Shown here piece by piece: positions 11,108 to 18,839 of a stretch of 64,000 nucleotides of DNA. The notes below the pieces were generated by a model. The model saw nothing but the letters and a program-made list of their open reading frames with translations, did no database searches and was not told the DNA's origin. The number at the start of each line of letters is the position of its first letter. The first letter of the stretch is position 1. The translations under genes and the position numbers were made by a program. Source of the stretch: RYN-428 sp035551995 (lineage in GTDB: Bacteria > Planctomycetota > Phycisphaerae > Tepidisphaerales > Tepidisphaeraceae); contig DASZME010000087.1 of assembly GCA_035551995.1 (NCBI GenBank), positions 62,001 through 126,000 on the forward strand, given 5' to 3'.

Positions 11108-11196
11108 ACCCGAAATCCAGGACGATATTCCGATTCACGGCAAGAATGACCGAAGAGCGCGTTGCCGATATTCGTGCCCACGCCATAAAATCGTCA

Positions 11197-11859
11197 ATGG
11201 CGATGAAGACGCAAGCGTGCAACGAGACCGGATCGGCGGCTGATTTTTTGCCGGCCGCGGCGACGTTGGCGGCGCTTGCCGTCGCGGCTGAAAAATGTCA
11301 TGGCTGTACGTTGTATTGTCATGCCACGCAAGTCGTCTTCGGAAGCGGCCCTAAGAACGCCAAATTGATGCTGATCGGCGAGCAGCCCGGCGACCAGGAA
11401 GATCTGGCGGGGCTGCCTTTCGTCGGCCCCGCCGGGCGCGTATTGGATCAGGCTTTGGAGTCGGCGGGAATCCGGCGCCAAGACGTGTATGTGACCAATG
11501 CGGTTAAGCATTTCAAGTTTGAGCCGCGTGGAAAACGTCGGCTGCACAAGAAGCCTTCAGGCCGGGAAACGGCGGCATGTCGGCCGTGGCTCGAAGCGGA
11601 AATCAAAGTGGTGAAGCCGCGGATGATCATGTGCCTCGGCGCCACCGCCGCCCAATCGCTGCTGGGAAGTTCTTTCCGCCTGACGCTCCATCGCCGCGAG
11701 GTGATTGAAGATACGCCATGGGCGCCGGCTCTAATGGCGTCGATTCATCCATCGTTGCTGCTACGTATTCCAGACGCGGAACAACGCCACAAGGCGATGG
11801 CGGATTTTATAGATGATTTCAAAATGGCGGCACGGCGCCTGAAGAAGGTGTCGACGTAA
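11197..11859 (+). CDS. UdgX-type uracil-DNA glycosylase
   Basis: 220 residues. Family 4-like uracil-DNA glycosylases remove uracil from DNA. The motif-A region is GEQPGDQED (61-69) and the family 4 iron-sulphur cysteines are at 34, 37 and downstream (AACRPWLEAE, MIMCLGA). A KRRLH segment (113-117) matches the R-loop unique to UdgX, whose histidine (here His117) becomes covalently bound to the abasic site after uracil removal. HPS occurs near the C-terminus. The start is uncertain: 11197 or 11203 puts the first conserved block at the usual distance, while 11146 and 11089 are also in frame and none has a strong ribosome-binding site. The gene stands alone and is followed by repeat elements. Confidence 0.85.
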   Translation: MAMKTQACNETGSAADFLPAAATLAALAVAAEKCHGCTLYCHATQVVFGSGPKNAKLMLIGEQPGDQEDLAGLPFVGPAGRVLDQALESAGIRRQDVYVTNAVKHFKFEPRGKRRLHKKPSGRETAACRPWLEAEIKVVKPRMIMCLGATAAQSLLGSSFRLTLHRREVIEDTPWAPALMASIHPSLLLRIPDAEQRHKAMADFIDDFKMAARRLKKVST

Positions 11860-11867
11860 CCCACCTC

Positions 11868-11960
11868 TTAAAGCATTTCTCATCTTGGTGGGGCGACCTG
11901 CGTCGCGAAAAACGCCCCGCGAGCGGGGCCGCTAAACGCAGAAACGCGCGAGAAACCCTG
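11868..11960 (+). repeat. Dispersed hairpin repeat, copy 2
   Basis: Same family as 1768-1859. The core is CCCCGC (11915-11920), GA, GCGGGG (11923-11928), followed by CCGCTAAACGCAGAAACGCG. The left end TTAAAGCATTTCTCA...TTGGTG begins 8 bases after the UdgX stop codon. A MITE-like element follows directly. Confidence 0.8.
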
Positions 11961-11967
11961 GCAACTG

Positions 11968-12136
11968 TTCTAAAGCGTTTTTCAAATTGCCGGCGCGTCC
12001 AACGTGCGTGGGAATCAGTTTCATCACCCGACGCCGGTTCTGAGGTACTCCGAACCGGCGTCACTATAAAACGCTCAGCCACGCGGTCCTTAACAAAACG
12101 TCGCACGCGCTACCAAACTAAAAAACGCTCTAAATA
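11968..12136. mobile_element. MITE-like element with inverted ends and central hairpin
   Basis: About 169 bp without coding capacity. Imperfect terminal inverted repeats of about 30 bp are 11968-11997 (TTCTAAAGCGTTTTTCAAAT...) and 12106-12136 (ending AAAAAACGCTCTAAATA). An 11-bp perfect central hairpin joins 12030-12040 to 12052-12062. The ends resemble the left end of the neighbouring dispersed repeat, suggesting shared ancestry. The remainder of the gap to 12301 shows nothing further. Confidence 0.5.
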
Positions 12137-12301
12137 GCTCGTATCGGCTAACCCCACCCTTGCCGGATGCGTTTTCATGCACAGACGCGGCGATGCCGCA
12201 TCGGCGCCGCCGTCTATAACTGGAACGGACACAAACGCAGGTGTACGTGCGTTCGTATCCGTTCCGCGACGGCGTTCACTCTCCAAAGTACGCCGGATAA
12301 A

Positions 12302-12595
12302 TCAGTGGGCTTTAGCCTTGCGGGTTTGTGCCGCCTTTTTTCCCGCCGCGACGCGGGTGGCATGCGATTGGTGTGCCGAGCCTATTTTGCCGCCTTTGCG
12401 AGACGGCTCGTGGTTTTCCGGTTTTCCACGACCCGATCCGCTTTTTTTACCGCCGCCGGTTTCTTTGTTCACAGTCGCCCAGGCGCGGCGCTCGGCCTCT
12501 TTTTTCGACGTCCCGCGTTTTTCGTATCCCTCTTCAATGTGCTCCGCTTGCCGTTTTTGCTTATTCGTATAAGAAGATTTATCGCCCTGCGGCAT
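12302..12595 (-). CDS. Small KGG-type basic protein
   Basis: 97 residues, strongly basic and hydrophilic. The start at 12595 has GGAGGAG a few bases upstream; a longer reading to 12667 has no such support. The N-terminal half carries DKSSYTNKQKRQAEHIEEGY followed by EKRGTSKKEAERRAWATVNKE, a pattern seen in small proteins of many bacteria often labelled plasmid stabilization protein. A glycine/serine-rich GGGKKSGSGRG linker and a C-terminal SRKGGKIGS element reminiscent of the KGG stress motif follow. The true role is unknown; stress-related nucleic acid or protein binding would fit the composition. It trails the pao/xdhC/mocA genes by 52 bases on the same strand and could be read with them. 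Confidence 0.7.
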   Translation of the reverse strand: MPQGDKSSYTNKQKRQAEHIEEGYEKRGTSKKEAERRAWATVNKETGGGKKSGSGRGKPENHEPSRKGGKIGSAHQSHATRVAAGKKAAQTRKAKAH

Positions 12596-12647
12596 AACAA
12601 CTCCTCCATAAAAATGCCGACTCTCAAACATGAAGAGTCTCCCGACC

Positions 12648-13280
12648 TCAAGCACTCCCCGTGCCACCGGGCATAATTTTTTCCGGCAAAGTAGCGCCGG
12701 CGTAATTTTTGTAGTCCATCGGCGTATCGATGTCGGTTCGACATTCCGACACCAGGCGCCGTTGAACGATCTCCGGATTTTTCAGCCAGAGCGACTTCGC
12801 GCCCTCCCCGTCGCGCAACAGCAGCAGAGAACCGAAATGCTCACGATCAAAGACCACCGGCGGACCGATGATATCGCCGTCGGCGCAGATGGTGACTGAT
12901 TGCGTTCCAGCGGCATGAGCCGCGATAAGACCGCGCAGAATTTCCGAAGAAATGGCGGGCTGATCGGCGAGCATCAGGACCGCCGACCTCGGGACGATCG
13001 CCCTGCCGAGCATGTGCGCGACGCCGCGTCGGATCGATGTGCCGATGCCGTTTTCCCATTCGCCGTTGATCGCGATTTCAACGTCAAGCCCCGCCAACGG
13101 CGCCTTGCATTGCTCCGCCGACGCGCCCAGCACAACGACGATCGGCCGACAGGCCGAATCGAGCGCCACGTGGACGGCATGCTCCAACATCGTCCGGCCG
13201 CCAAGCGGCAGTAATTGTTTAGCCCTGCCCATGCGCGTCGATCCACCGGCGGCGAGAAGAATAAGCCCTATATCGGACAT
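12648..13280 (-). CDS. mocA: Molybdenum cofactor cytidylyltransferase (MocA-like)
   Basis: 210 residues, a nucleotidyltransferase of the MobA/MocA group that transfers CMP (or GMP) to molybdopterin. The nucleotide-binding motif LLAAGGSTRMGRAKQLLPLGG-type signature is at the N-terminus (about residues 8-28). LADQPAISSEIL lies in the middle, the usual metal-binding region, and IIGPPVVFDREHF follows. It overlaps the 3' end of xdhC by 13 bases and lies in the same transcription unit as the aldehyde oxidoreductase genes. Molybdopterin cytosine dinucleotide is the cofactor of PaoABC-type enzymes, so this gene most likely serves that enzyme. MobA-like GMP transfer is less likely given the neighbours. 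Confidence 0.88.
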   Translation of the reverse strand: MSDIGLILLAAGGSTRMGRAKQLLPLGGRTMLEHAVHVALDSACRPIVVVLGASAEQCKAPLAGLDVEIAINGEWENGIGTSIRRGVAHMLGRAIVPRSAVLMLADQPAISSEILRGLIAAHAAGTQSVTICADGDIIGPPVVFDREHFGSLLLLRDGEGAKSLWLKNPEIVQRRLVSECRTDIDTPMDYKNYAGATLPEKIMPGGTGSA

Positions 13281-14425
13281 GCTGAATTTCGATAAGGGCG
13301 TATGACGTCGAGATCCCGTTCAGAAGGCGAATGAATGGGACCGGTATGATCGCGCAGAAATCCCGATCCACGACAGCAAATAGCCGCTTGTATTTCGGCG
13401 GCGATCGCCAGCGCGATCTGCTCCGACGTCTCGGCGCCGATGTCCAGGCCAATCGGAGCATAGACGTCGCGCACGGCGACTCCGCCGGCATCGCGAAGGT
13501 CGATAATCAACTGCTCGGTTCTGCGCCGCGGTCCGAGGATGCCAAGATATCGCGGCTGAAACTTCAACCCCGAAAGGATAGCCATGTCGCGCGGATAGTT
13601 GTGCGTCATCAGCACGACGGCGGCGTCGGGTCTTATCTCCACGCCGGCGAAAGGATTGTCCGACGCATTGAGATGAAGCGCGTCGGCATGCGCGAAGCGC
13701 TCGCGTATTCCCGCCGACGCCTGCGCGGCGATCACCGTCACGCGCCATCCCAGCGTCCTGGCGATCTCAACCAGCGGCGCCGCATCCGGCCCGCCGCCAA
13801 AAATGAGCAGCTCCTGCGGCGGAATGAGCGATTCGATAAAGACGTCGATCGTGGAATCGAGCGTTTGAATTTCAGCGATGTGCGGCCGTGCGTCCGAAGG
13901 TTCGCTTCGCAACGCCGCCAGAATTCGCTCGCGCAATTCCGGATCGTCAATGGCATGGGAAAAATCCACTTCCCCCAGCGTCAGCCGGGCGCCCGGCCGC
14001 ACGGCGTTGGCGCCCTGACATCGAACGACCGTCGCGAGCGGCGACGGATGGCGGGCGCCGATCGCATCACGCAGCGCGGGAAGGGGACCGGGCGACGTGG
14101 CCGACAACGGCTCGATAAATAGATCGACCGTTCCCCGGCAACCGGTCGCCACGCCGCTGGCCAGGTTTTCGTCGTCGGTGGTGTCATATCGGCAGATGAC
14201 GGGATTCCCGGTGTCTATCACACCACGGCCGCGACGTGCGACATCGCGCTCGAGGCATCCGCCGCTGACGCCGCCCCAGGAACGGCCATCTTCCGCGATC
14301 AGCATGCGCGCGCCCGGACGCCTGTAAGCCGATCCGGAAACCGCGATCACCGTCGCCAGCGCGGCGGGTTTGCCTTGCTCGCGAAGCTGCTCGAAACCGG
14401 CGAGTATTTCAGACGTCTCTTTCAT
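13268..14425 (-). CDS. xdhC: XdhC/CoxI family molybdoenzyme maturation factor
   Basis: 385 residues. XdhC proteins bind the molybdenum cofactor, promote its sulfuration and deliver it to xanthine dehydrogenase-family enzymes. The N-terminal XdhC/CoxI domain has ALATVIAVSGSAYRRPGARM followed by GGVSGGCLERDVA. The C-terminal half is a Rossmann-type domain starting ELLIFGGGPDAAPL. It lies 169 bases downstream of the large oxidoreductase subunit and overlaps mocA, matching the position of PaoD in paoABCD operons. The last stretch CRGSGFLRDHTGPIHSPSE is typical of XdhC C-termini. The gap at 14426-14594 holds no gene. Confidence 0.9.
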   Translation of the reverse strand: MKETSEILAGFEQLREQGKPAALATVIAVSGSAYRRPGARMLIAEDGRSWGGVSGGCLERDVARRGRGVIDTGNPVICRYDTTDDENLASGVATGCRGTVDLFIEPLSATSPGPLPALRDAIGARHPSPLATVVRCQGANAVRPGARLTLGEVDFSHAIDDPELRERILAALRSEPSDARPHIAEIQTLDSTIDVFIESLIPPQELLIFGGGPDAAPLVEIARTLGWRVTVIAAQASAGIRERFAHADALHLNASDNPFAGVEIRPDAAVVLMTHNYPRDMAILSGLKFQPRYLGILGPRRRTEQLIIDLRDAGGVAVRDVYAPIGLDIGAETSEQIALAIAAEIQAAICCRGSGFLRDHTGPIHSPSERDLDVIRPYRNSACPI

Positions 14426-14594
14426 CGTTCTCCTGGAACGCGCGGGCTATAACCCTCTCGCATTTTGTCTAGGCGAGCGGCACTGTCCCGGCGTATTCAC
14501 GCCGGCGAGTCCCTCAAACGCTCCGATGCGTCAACGACTCGCCCAACCGCAAACGCCGTGGCGCACGATCCTGGCGATACTTCGTCGGCCAAAG

Positions 14595-16853
14595 TCACAG
14601 CACCTGTTCGAGTCGGATCGGTAGATCGCGCAGGCGTTTTCCGGTCGCGTGAAAAACGGCGTTGGCCACCGCGGCCGCCGCGCCGGTAACGCCTAATTCG
14701 CCGATGCCTTTGACGCCAAGCGGATTCACGTGCTCGTCTTTCTCCTCCACGAAAAAACAATCGATCTCGGGAATGTCGGCGTTCACCGGAACCAGATAAT
14801 CGGCCAGGTTGTCGTTCACGATCTTGCCGCGATTGGAATCGTAGATAGTGGCTTCGTGAAGCGCCATGCTGATTCCCCACACGATGCCGCCCATGATCTG
14901 GCTGCGGGCGGTCTTGGCGTTGAGAATCCGCCCCGCGCCGAAGGCGCCGACAAATCGCGACACGCGAATTTCGCCGACGCGCGGATCGATCCGCACCTCG
15001 GCGAACTGCGCCCCAAACGCGTGCATCGAGAATGGCGCGTTTGGCTTTTTTGCGCCCGCGTCGTCCAATTGCTCGGCCGCTCCCGACGGCGCCTGGTCGC
15101 TTTTGCCCTCCACCGGGCGGCCTCCGTTGCGGACAAGAAGCTCGACGAATGTTTCTCCGACGGCGGGATTGTCTTTCAGGAAGATGCGGCCTTCGCCCAC
15201 GCCGATTTCCCTGGCTTGCTTCTTGAACAGCGGCGACGACGCATCGGCCGTCGCGCGTTCCTTCAACGCCGCGATCGCCTTCAGGCAGGCGCCCTTGACG
15301 GGCGGCCCCACGCTGGCCGACGTCTGCGATCCGCCCGCCACCGCCGCTTGCGGAAGCACCGTATCGGCAAGTTCGACTTTCACCTTTTCGATCGGCAGCC
15401 CCAGTATCTCGGCGGCGATCTGCGACATCGTCGTGTATGTCCCGGTTCCCAGATCATGCGCCGCCGTGCTGACGACCGCGCGTCCATCGGCCGACAGGCG
15501 AACCTTCGCCGACGATTCCTGGCGGTTGGTCGGGTAGGTGGCCGTGCCCATCCCCCAGCCGATCAGCGTATCGCCGTCGCGCATCGAGCGCGCCGCCGGA
15601 TTTCGCTTTGACCAACCGAAACGCTCGGCGCCCTGCTTGTAACATTCCCGCAGCGCCTTGCTGGAAAAGTCCTTGTTTTCTCCTTCATCACGCTGGGCAT
15701 AATTGCGCAGGCGCAATTCCAGCGGATCCACATTCGTCGCGACGGCCAGTTCGTCCATCGCCACCTCCAGCGCGAACGTGCCGGTGGCATGTCCGGGGGC
15801 GCGCATTTGGGTCGGAGCGTTGGCGTTCACCGGGGCCAGGCGCTGCACCGTGCGAAGGTTGGGGCAGCTATAGAGCATCTCGGTTTGCTTGGTCGCCGAT
15901 TCCACCCATTCCTCTTTCCACGACGACGTTTGCGAGGTGCATTCGTGGATGGTCGCCAGCAGTTTTCCCTGAGCGTCGGCCCCGAGCGCGACGCGCTGAA
16001 TGGTTTTTGGGCGATAGCCGATGCAGGAAAACATCTGGGAGCGCGTCAACATCAGCTTCACCGGCCGCCCGACGTGACGGGAAGCGACCGCCGCCACCAC
16101 GATGTGCGGCCACATCGATCCCTTGCATCCAAACCCGCCGCCCACGAACGGATCGATCACCCTGACCTTCTCGGCCTCGATTCCCAGCCATGTCGATACG
16201 ACGGCGCGAACGCCATAGACCCATTGCGTCGCGTCGTACAGCGTCAGGCGGTCTTTGTCCCAGTTGGCCAGCGTGGCGGACATCTCCATCGGGTTGTGAT
16301 TTTCGATCGGCGTGGTGTAGGTCTGGTCGATCTTCACGACCGCGGCCGCCAGGGCTTTGTCGGCATCGCCGCGGCCAGTGGCGGTCTTGTCGCCCCGGCC
16401 CATTTTCTTCGGTTCATATGCCTGCCCCAGCGCGTCTTCCAGATGCACCGTCGGCTTTTGCTCGCGATATGAAACCTTCACCAGTCCCGCCGCTTCAAGG
16501 GCCTGGGTGACCGTATCCGCCAGCACGACGCCGACATACTGCCCGGCATAAAAAATTTCGTCGCCCTGCATCGGCAGAAACGTCTGCCCCGGCCGGCCTG
16601 GATTATGTTCCATGGAAACCGGATAGAGCCGGGGCATGTTCTCATGCGTCAGGACCGCGATCACGCCCGGCCGCTTGAGCGCGTGCGAGGCGTCGATGCC
16701 GGTGATGCGCCCCCTGGCGATCGTGCTTTGAAACGCGACGGCATGCACGACGTCCTTCATCGGAAAATCGGCGGCGTACCGCGCCGAGCCGGTCACTTTC
16801 TGGCGGCCATCGACGCGATCGACCGGCTTGCCGATGAGTGTTTCGGTATTCAT
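14595..16853 (-). CDS. paoC: Aldehyde oxidoreductase molybdenum-binding subunit (PaoC/YagR-like)
   Basis: 752 residues, the catalytic subunit of a three-subunit xanthine oxidase-family enzyme. The a/b hammerhead domain starts at about residue 10 (RVDGRQKVTGSARYAADFP). The molybdenum-binding domains contain DPFVGGGFGCKGSMWPH and RAPGHATGTFALE. The active-site glutamate in KGIGELGVTG is at residue 719. Such enzymes oxidise aldehydes or N-heterocycles to acids with water as oxygen donor. The start ATG overlaps the stop of the FAD subunit by 4 bases. No signal peptide is present, as expected if the complex is carried out by the Tat signal on the small subunit. The substrate cannot be read from the sequence. 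Confidence 0.9.
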   Translation of the reverse strand: MNTETLIGKPVDRVDGRQKVTGSARYAADFPMKDVVHAVAFQSTIARGRITGIDASHALKRPGVIAVLTHENMPRLYPVSMEHNPGRPGQTFLPMQGDEIFYAGQYVGVVLADTVTQALEAAGLVKVSYREQKPTVHLEDALGQAYEPKKMGRGDKTATGRGDADKALAAAVVKIDQTYTTPIENHNPMEMSATLANWDKDRLTLYDATQWVYGVRAVVSTWLGIEAEKVRVIDPFVGGGFGCKGSMWPHIVVAAVASRHVGRPVKLMLTRSQMFSCIGYRPKTIQRVALGADAQGKLLATIHECTSQTSSWKEEWVESATKQTEMLYSCPNLRTVQRLAPVNANAPTQMRAPGHATGTFALEVAMDELAVATNVDPLELRLRNYAQRDEGENKDFSSKALRECYKQGAERFGWSKRNPAARSMRDGDTLIGWGMGTATYPTNRQESSAKVRLSADGRAVVSTAAHDLGTGTYTTMSQIAAEILGLPIEKVKVELADTVLPQAAVAGGSQTSASVGPPVKGACLKAIAALKERATADASSPLFKKQAREIGVGEGRIFLKDNPAVGETFVELLVRNGGRPVEGKSDQAPSGAAEQLDDAGAKKPNAPFSMHAFGAQFAEVRIDPRVGEIRVSRFVGAFGAGRILNAKTARSQIMGGIVWGISMALHEATIYDSNRGKIVNDNLADYLVPVNADIPEIDCFFVEEKDEHVNPLGVKGIGELGVTGAAAAVANAVFHATGKRLRDLPIRLEQVL

Positions 16854-17851
16854 TGTTCGGTCCTCTTTTCGAACATCACATTCAGCAACGCGGCCACGAT
16901 CGTGCGTTGGGCCAGATCGACCTTGAACGCGTTAAATTTCCGCGGCCTGGCGCCGGCCAGCGCCGCCGTCGCGGCGGCTTTGAACGCTTCTTCGCCCGGC
17001 TTTTTTCCCACGAGCGCCTTTTCCGCCTCATAAGCCCGCCATGGCTTGGCGCCGACGCCGCCCAAAGCGATCCGCGCCGCCCGGATCGATCCGTTCTCCA
17101 AGTCCAGCGCCACCGCCGCCGACGCCAGCGCGAATTCATACGACGCCCGATCGCGGACTTTGAAATAGTGCGATCGCTTCGCCCACGGCAGCGCCGGCAG
17201 ATCGACGGCGGTGATCAAGTCGCCATGGGCCAATACGTTTTCCCTGGCCGGGTCTTCCCCGTACGCGACATAAAATTCATTCAGCGCAACCGCTCGTTCG
17301 CCTTTCGATCCGGCGATGTGAATGACCGCGTCGAGCGCCGCCATCGCGACGCACATGTCCGACGGGTGGGTGGCGATGCATTGGTCGCTGACGCCGAGAA
17401 TCGCGTGGCTGCGGTTGAATCCGTCGATGGCCGCGCATCCCGATCCGGGCCGGCGTTTATTACATGCCGCGTAGGAGACATCCCGGAAATAGGTGCAGCG
17501 GGTGCGCTGAAGCAAATTCCCCGCGGTCGTCGCCATGTTCCGCAGTTGCGGCGACGCGCCGGATAAAAGCGCCTCCGACAGCACCGGATAGCGTTCGCGA
17601 ACGGCAGGGTCCCACGCAAGGTCACTGTTGCGCACGAGCGCGCCGATGCGCAGGCCGCCGCCTGGGAGCGGCTCGATGCGATTGAGGGCGAGGGCGTTCA
17701 CGTCGATCAGATGCTCCGGCGTTTCCACGCCAAGCTTCATGTCGTCGAGCAGATTGGTCCCGCCGGCCACAAACGCCGAGCGCGGGTTCGCCGTCAACGC
17801 ATCGATCGCGTGTCCTTGATTTGTGACGGCGACATAGGTGAATGGATGCAT
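16850..17851 (-). CDS. paoB: Aldehyde oxidoreductase FAD-binding subunit (PaoB/YagS-like)
   Basis: 333 residues, the FAD-binding middle subunit of the xanthine oxidase-family complex. The FAD-binding motif FVAGGTNLLDDMK is at about residues 27-39, with MATTAGNLLQRTRCTYFRD after it and the CO dehydrogenase flavoprotein C-terminal domain at the end. Cysteines at 119, 130, 139 and 158 match the extra [4Fe-4S] cluster loop described in E. coli PaoB, which is absent from most family members. This makes a PaoABC-like periplasmic aldehyde oxidoreductase more likely than a xanthine dehydrogenase. It is 51 bases from the iron-sulphur subunit and overlaps the catalytic subunit. Confidence 0.9.
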   Translation of the reverse strand: MHPFTYVAVTNQGHAIDALTANPRSAFVAGGTNLLDDMKLGVETPEHLIDVNALALNRIEPLPGGGLRIGALVRNSDLAWDPAVRERYPVLSEALLSGASPQLRNMATTAGNLLQRTRCTYFRDVSYAACNKRRPGSGCAAIDGFNRSHAILGVSDQCIATHPSDMCVAMAALDAVIHIAGSKGERAVALNEFYVAYGEDPARENVLAHGDLITAVDLPALPWAKRSHYFKVRDRASYEFALASAAVALDLENGSIRAARIALGGVGAKPWRAYEAEKALVGKKPGEEAFKAAATAALAGARPRKFNAFKVDLAQRTIVAALLNVMFEKRTEQ

Positions 17852-17902
17852 GGCTTTGCTCCAGGAGGACGCTTTTTTACGCGACGCGGATGTTCAATGA
17901 GA

Positions 17903-18565
17903 TCAGGCCGTGTGATTCATGGCGAGTCGCACGGCCGCGACGATGTTGGGATAGGCGCCGCAACGGCAGATGTTCCCGCTCATTTCTTCGCGGATGTCGT
18001 CCGGCGACTTTGCGTGCCCCTCGGCCAAAAGCCCGACCGCCGAGCAAATCTGTCCCGGCGTGCAGTAGCCGCATTGGAATGCGTCATGTTCGATAAAGGC
18101 CGCCTGCACCGGATGAAGCGTGTCGCCGCGCGCCAAGCCTTCGATGGTCGTCACGTCTTTTCCCGCAACCATCACCGCCAGCGTGAGGCATGAGTTGACG
18201 CGCCGGCCATCGACAAGCACGGTGCAGGCGCCGCACTGGCCATGGTCGCATCCTTTTTTTGTTCCGGTGAGGCCGATGTGATCTCGCAGTGCGTCGAGCA
18301 ACGTAACGCGCGGCTCGACGTCGACCGGATGGTCCGTGCCGTTAATCCGGAGCTTAATCGCGACGGTCGCCGCCGGCGCGGCCGGCGGCGGCGATTGAGA
18401 AGTTGAACCGCCGGTCGGCTGGTTATTGCATCCGCCGAGCAGCGATCCCACCGCCAAACCTCCGCCGGCGGCGGCCATTCCGCTCAGCACGTCCCTTCTG
18501 GTGACGCCCGAGTTGACGTCAGCGGATGCAGCCGATTCTCGATCAATCGCCGATTCGTCTTTCAT
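17903..18565 (-). CDS. paoA: Aldehyde oxidoreductase [2Fe-2S] subunit with Tat signal (PaoA/YagT-like)
   Basis: 220 residues, the electron-transfer subunit with two [2Fe-2S] clusters. The first cluster motif is CDHGQCGACTVLVDG plus a later cysteine in RRVNSCLTLA. The second is CGYCTPGQ with CRCGAYPNI. The N-terminus carries a twin-arginine signal (GVTRRDVLSGMAAAGGGLAV), followed by a cysteine in LLGGCNNQ that could be a lipobox. The complex is therefore probably exported folded, as for E. coli PaoABC. The start at 18565 is preferred because TGAGGAACGT precedes it; a TTG at 18580 is also in frame. This is the first gene of the operon paoA-paoB-paoC-xdhC-mocA. The 264 bases upstream to the insertion sequence hold no gene. 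Confidence 0.9.
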   Translation of the reverse strand: MKDESAIDRESAASADVNSGVTRRDVLSGMAAAGGGLAVGSLLGGCNNQPTGGSTSQSPPPAAPAATVAIKLRINGTDHPVDVEPRVTLLDALRDHIGLTGTKKGCDHGQCGACTVLVDGRRVNSCLTLAVMVAGKDVTTIEGLARGDTLHPVQAAFIEHDAFQCGYCTPGQICSAVGLLAEGHAKSPDDIREEMSGNICRCGAYPNIVAAVRLAMNHTA

Positions 18566-18839
18566 ACGTTCCTCACGCAAGAGCCTGGCAAACTACGTCG
18601 CCATGGTTTAAGAATCGCGCCGCGCGGACCTCGCAAACAGGAAGTCTATGAATGCGTGCGGCGTTCTGGGAACGGTTGTTTTTCGAGATCGGATGTGTTC
18701 GGCGTCGCTGTCGCCGGTATCGGCTTCGGCCAAAGCCGAGCGCCCGACGTACAGTCGAAAAAATATTCTATCGTAGATAAATCGACACATTCCCTTGCCC
18801 AGGGAAAGCCACGGTGATTCGGCGACCGCGGGCGCCGGT

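Noticed and set aside
10846..11181. N-terminal extension of the DUF1552 gene
   Set aside because: Arginine-rich, would hide the Tat signal, and a good ribosome-binding site precedes the internal ATG at 10845.
12030..12062. Hairpin after the UdgX gene as an intrinsic terminator
   Set aside because: No T-run follows the stem and it lies 170 bases past the stop, centred in a MITE-like element.
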